DNA from: Rikenella sp.
GTDB lineage: Bacteria > Bacteroidota > Bacteroidia > Bacteroidales > Rikenellaceae
Assembly: GCA_029054535.1 (NCBI GenBank)
Contig: JAIDFC010000114.1
Coordinates: 1 to 7,925 of the forward strand
Length of the DNA stretch: 7,925 nt
Reading direction: 5' to 3'
Position 1 is the first letter of the stretch. Each line of letters starts with the position of its first letter. Both the position numbers and the translations under genes were made by a program. Below the pieces are notes generated by a model that saw only the letters and a program-made list of their open reading frames with translations, searched no databases and was not told where the DNA came from. This document shows, piece after piece, positions 6,918 through 7,925 of the stretch.

Positions 6918-7925
6918 ATGACTCTGATTAAATCGATTTCGGGTATTCGGGGAACGATCGGGGGGACGCCGGGCGAAGCGTTGACGCCGATCGACCTGGT
7001 GAAATTCACGGCCTCGTACAGCCAGTGGCTCAAGGAGACGACGCCGGGTGCGGCGGGACGTAAACTGCGCGTCGTGGTGGGGCGCGACGCTCGGATTTCG
7101 GGCGAGATGGTTTCGGACATCGTCGAGGGGGCGCTGATGGCCAGCGGGGTGGATGTGATCGCCATCGGCTTGGCTTCGACGCCGACCACCGAGATGGCCG
7201 TTACGGGACATGGAGCTGATGGCGGGATTATTCTCACGGCCAGCCATAACCCGAAGCAGTGGAACGCCTTGAAACTGCTCAATCGGCAGGGCGAGTTCCT
7301 CGATGCGGCCGAAGGAGCGCGGGTGTTGGAGATTGCGCAGACCGAGGTGTATGCCTTTCCGGAGATCGACGGTATCGGGAGCGTGGTCGTTCGGGAATCG
7401 TACGACCGGCAGCATATCGAGGCGGTATTGGCCTTGCCGCTGGTGGATGTCGAAGCGGTGCGGGCGGCTCGGTTCAAGGTGGTGGTCGACGCGGTCAACT
7501 CGGTCGGGGGCGTGGTGATGCCGGCGCTGTTGCGGGCCATGGGGGTCGAGGTCGTGGAGCTCAATTGCACGCCGGATGGGCATTTCGCGCACAACCCGGA
7601 ACCGATTCCGGAGCACTTGACGGAAATTTCGGCTCTCGTACCGTCCGCGGGAGCGGATCTCGGGGTGGTGGTCGACCCGGATGTCGACCGGCTGGCCCTC
7701 ATTAACGAGGACGGGACGATGTTCGGCGAAGAGTATACCTTGGTGGCGGTGGCGGACTATGTGCTGTCGCAGACGCCGGGCAATACGGTGTCGAACCTGA
7801 GCTCGTCGCGTGCGCTGGCGGATATTACGGTGCTTCACGGGGGCTCCTATGCGGCGGCGGCGGTCGGCGAGGTCAATGTGGTGGCCAAAATGCGCGAAAC
7901 GAACGCGGTGATCGGGGGCGAGGGG
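6918..7925 (+). CDS. glmM: Phosphoglucosamine mutase, 3' end beyond the window
   Basis: The enzyme interconverts glucosamine-6-phosphate and glucosamine-1-phosphate on the way to UDP-GlcNAc, for peptidoglycan and lipid A. 336 codons are open to the window edge, out of roughly 460 expected for the Bacteroidetes form. The start MTLIKSISGIRGTIGG is the family's usual N-terminus with the phosphate-binding SGIRGT. The catalytic phosphoserine is S109 in the loop ILTASHNPKQWNALK (105-119). The Mg-binding loop is DPDVDR (253-258), and a domain 3 segment ends at GGEG (333-336), where the sugar-binding GEGNGG-type loop starts. All catalytic motifs seen are intact. A phosphomannomutase with dual use is possible, since this alpha-D-phosphohexomutase group is hard to separate by eye. 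It diverges from the FISUMP fragments. Confidence 0.93.
   Translation, partial: MTLIKSISGIRGTIGGTPGEALTPIDLVKFTASYSQWLKETTPGAAGRKLRVVVGRDARISGEMVSDIVEGALMASGVDVIAIGLASTPTTEMAVTGHGADGGIILTASHNPKQWNALKLLNRQGEFLDAAEGARVLEIAQTEVYAFPEIDGIGSVVVRESYDRQHIEAVLALPLVDVEAVRAARFKVVVDAVNSVGGVVMPALLRAMGVEVVELNCTPDGHFAHNPEPIPEHLTEISALVPSAGADLGVVVDPDVDRLALINEDGTMFGEEYTLVAVADYVLSQTPGNTVSNLSSSRALADITVLHGGSYAAAAVGEVNVVAKMRETNAVIGGEG

Noticed and set aside
6863..7838. Two minus-strand frames opposite glmM
   Set aside because: Shadows of glmM; serine/threonine- and arginine/histidine-rich products without domains.

Overview
The window looks like chromosomal DNA of a GC-rich Bacteroidales bacterium; Alistipes/Rikenellaceae is my best guess, made from memory of protein families and not from a search. 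Supporting signs are a ketol-acid reductoisomerase with the GYGVQGPGQ nucleotide loop, a glmM product of Bacteroidetes type, FISUMP-type (Fib_succ_major) sequences, perfect TAnnTTTG -7 promoter boxes, and mostly absent Shine-Dalgarno sequences.

Layout. Positions 1-1781 (+) are the end of a branched-chain amino acid operon: the last few codons of an upstream gene (probably ilvB), then ilvN and ilvC. A perfect 20-bp stem (1830-1873) closes the operon and also the convergent gene that follows. Positions 1896-3206 (-) hold an AT-rich membrane acyltransferase (acyltransferase-3 family) that differs in composition from its neighbours and is probably horizontally acquired. Positions 3207-3608 are a gene-poor stretch with two divergent perfect -7 boxes; one fits the acyltransferase and the other points at no clear gene. 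Positions 3609-5967 (-) are a two-gene unit: a small protein with a PD-(D/E)xK-type HsdR N-terminal domain, then a Uup-type ABC-F ATPase. Positions 5968-6323 are non-coding and rich in hairpins. Positions 6324-6814 (-) carry two tandem, promoterless and start-less copies of the 3' end of a FISUMP-domain gene, with a period of 247-250 bp. From 6918 (+) glmM (phosphoglucosamine mutase) begins and runs off the window.

How the genes work together. ilvN and ilvC serve valine/isoleucine/leucine synthesis, and glmM serves UDP-GlcNAc and cell-wall synthesis. The Uup-type ATPase acts on ribosomes or nucleic acid; its link to the HsdR_N protein is only operon-like spacing. The acyltransferase probably O-acylates a surface polysaccharide or lipid.

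The least ordinary part is the pair of FISUMP C-terminal fragments. They keep an open frame, an identical 3' end and shared flanks, but differ inside and cannot be expressed as they stand. They could be silent donor cassettes for diversifying a surface protein encoded elsewhere, or decaying duplicates. The sequence alone does not decide between these.
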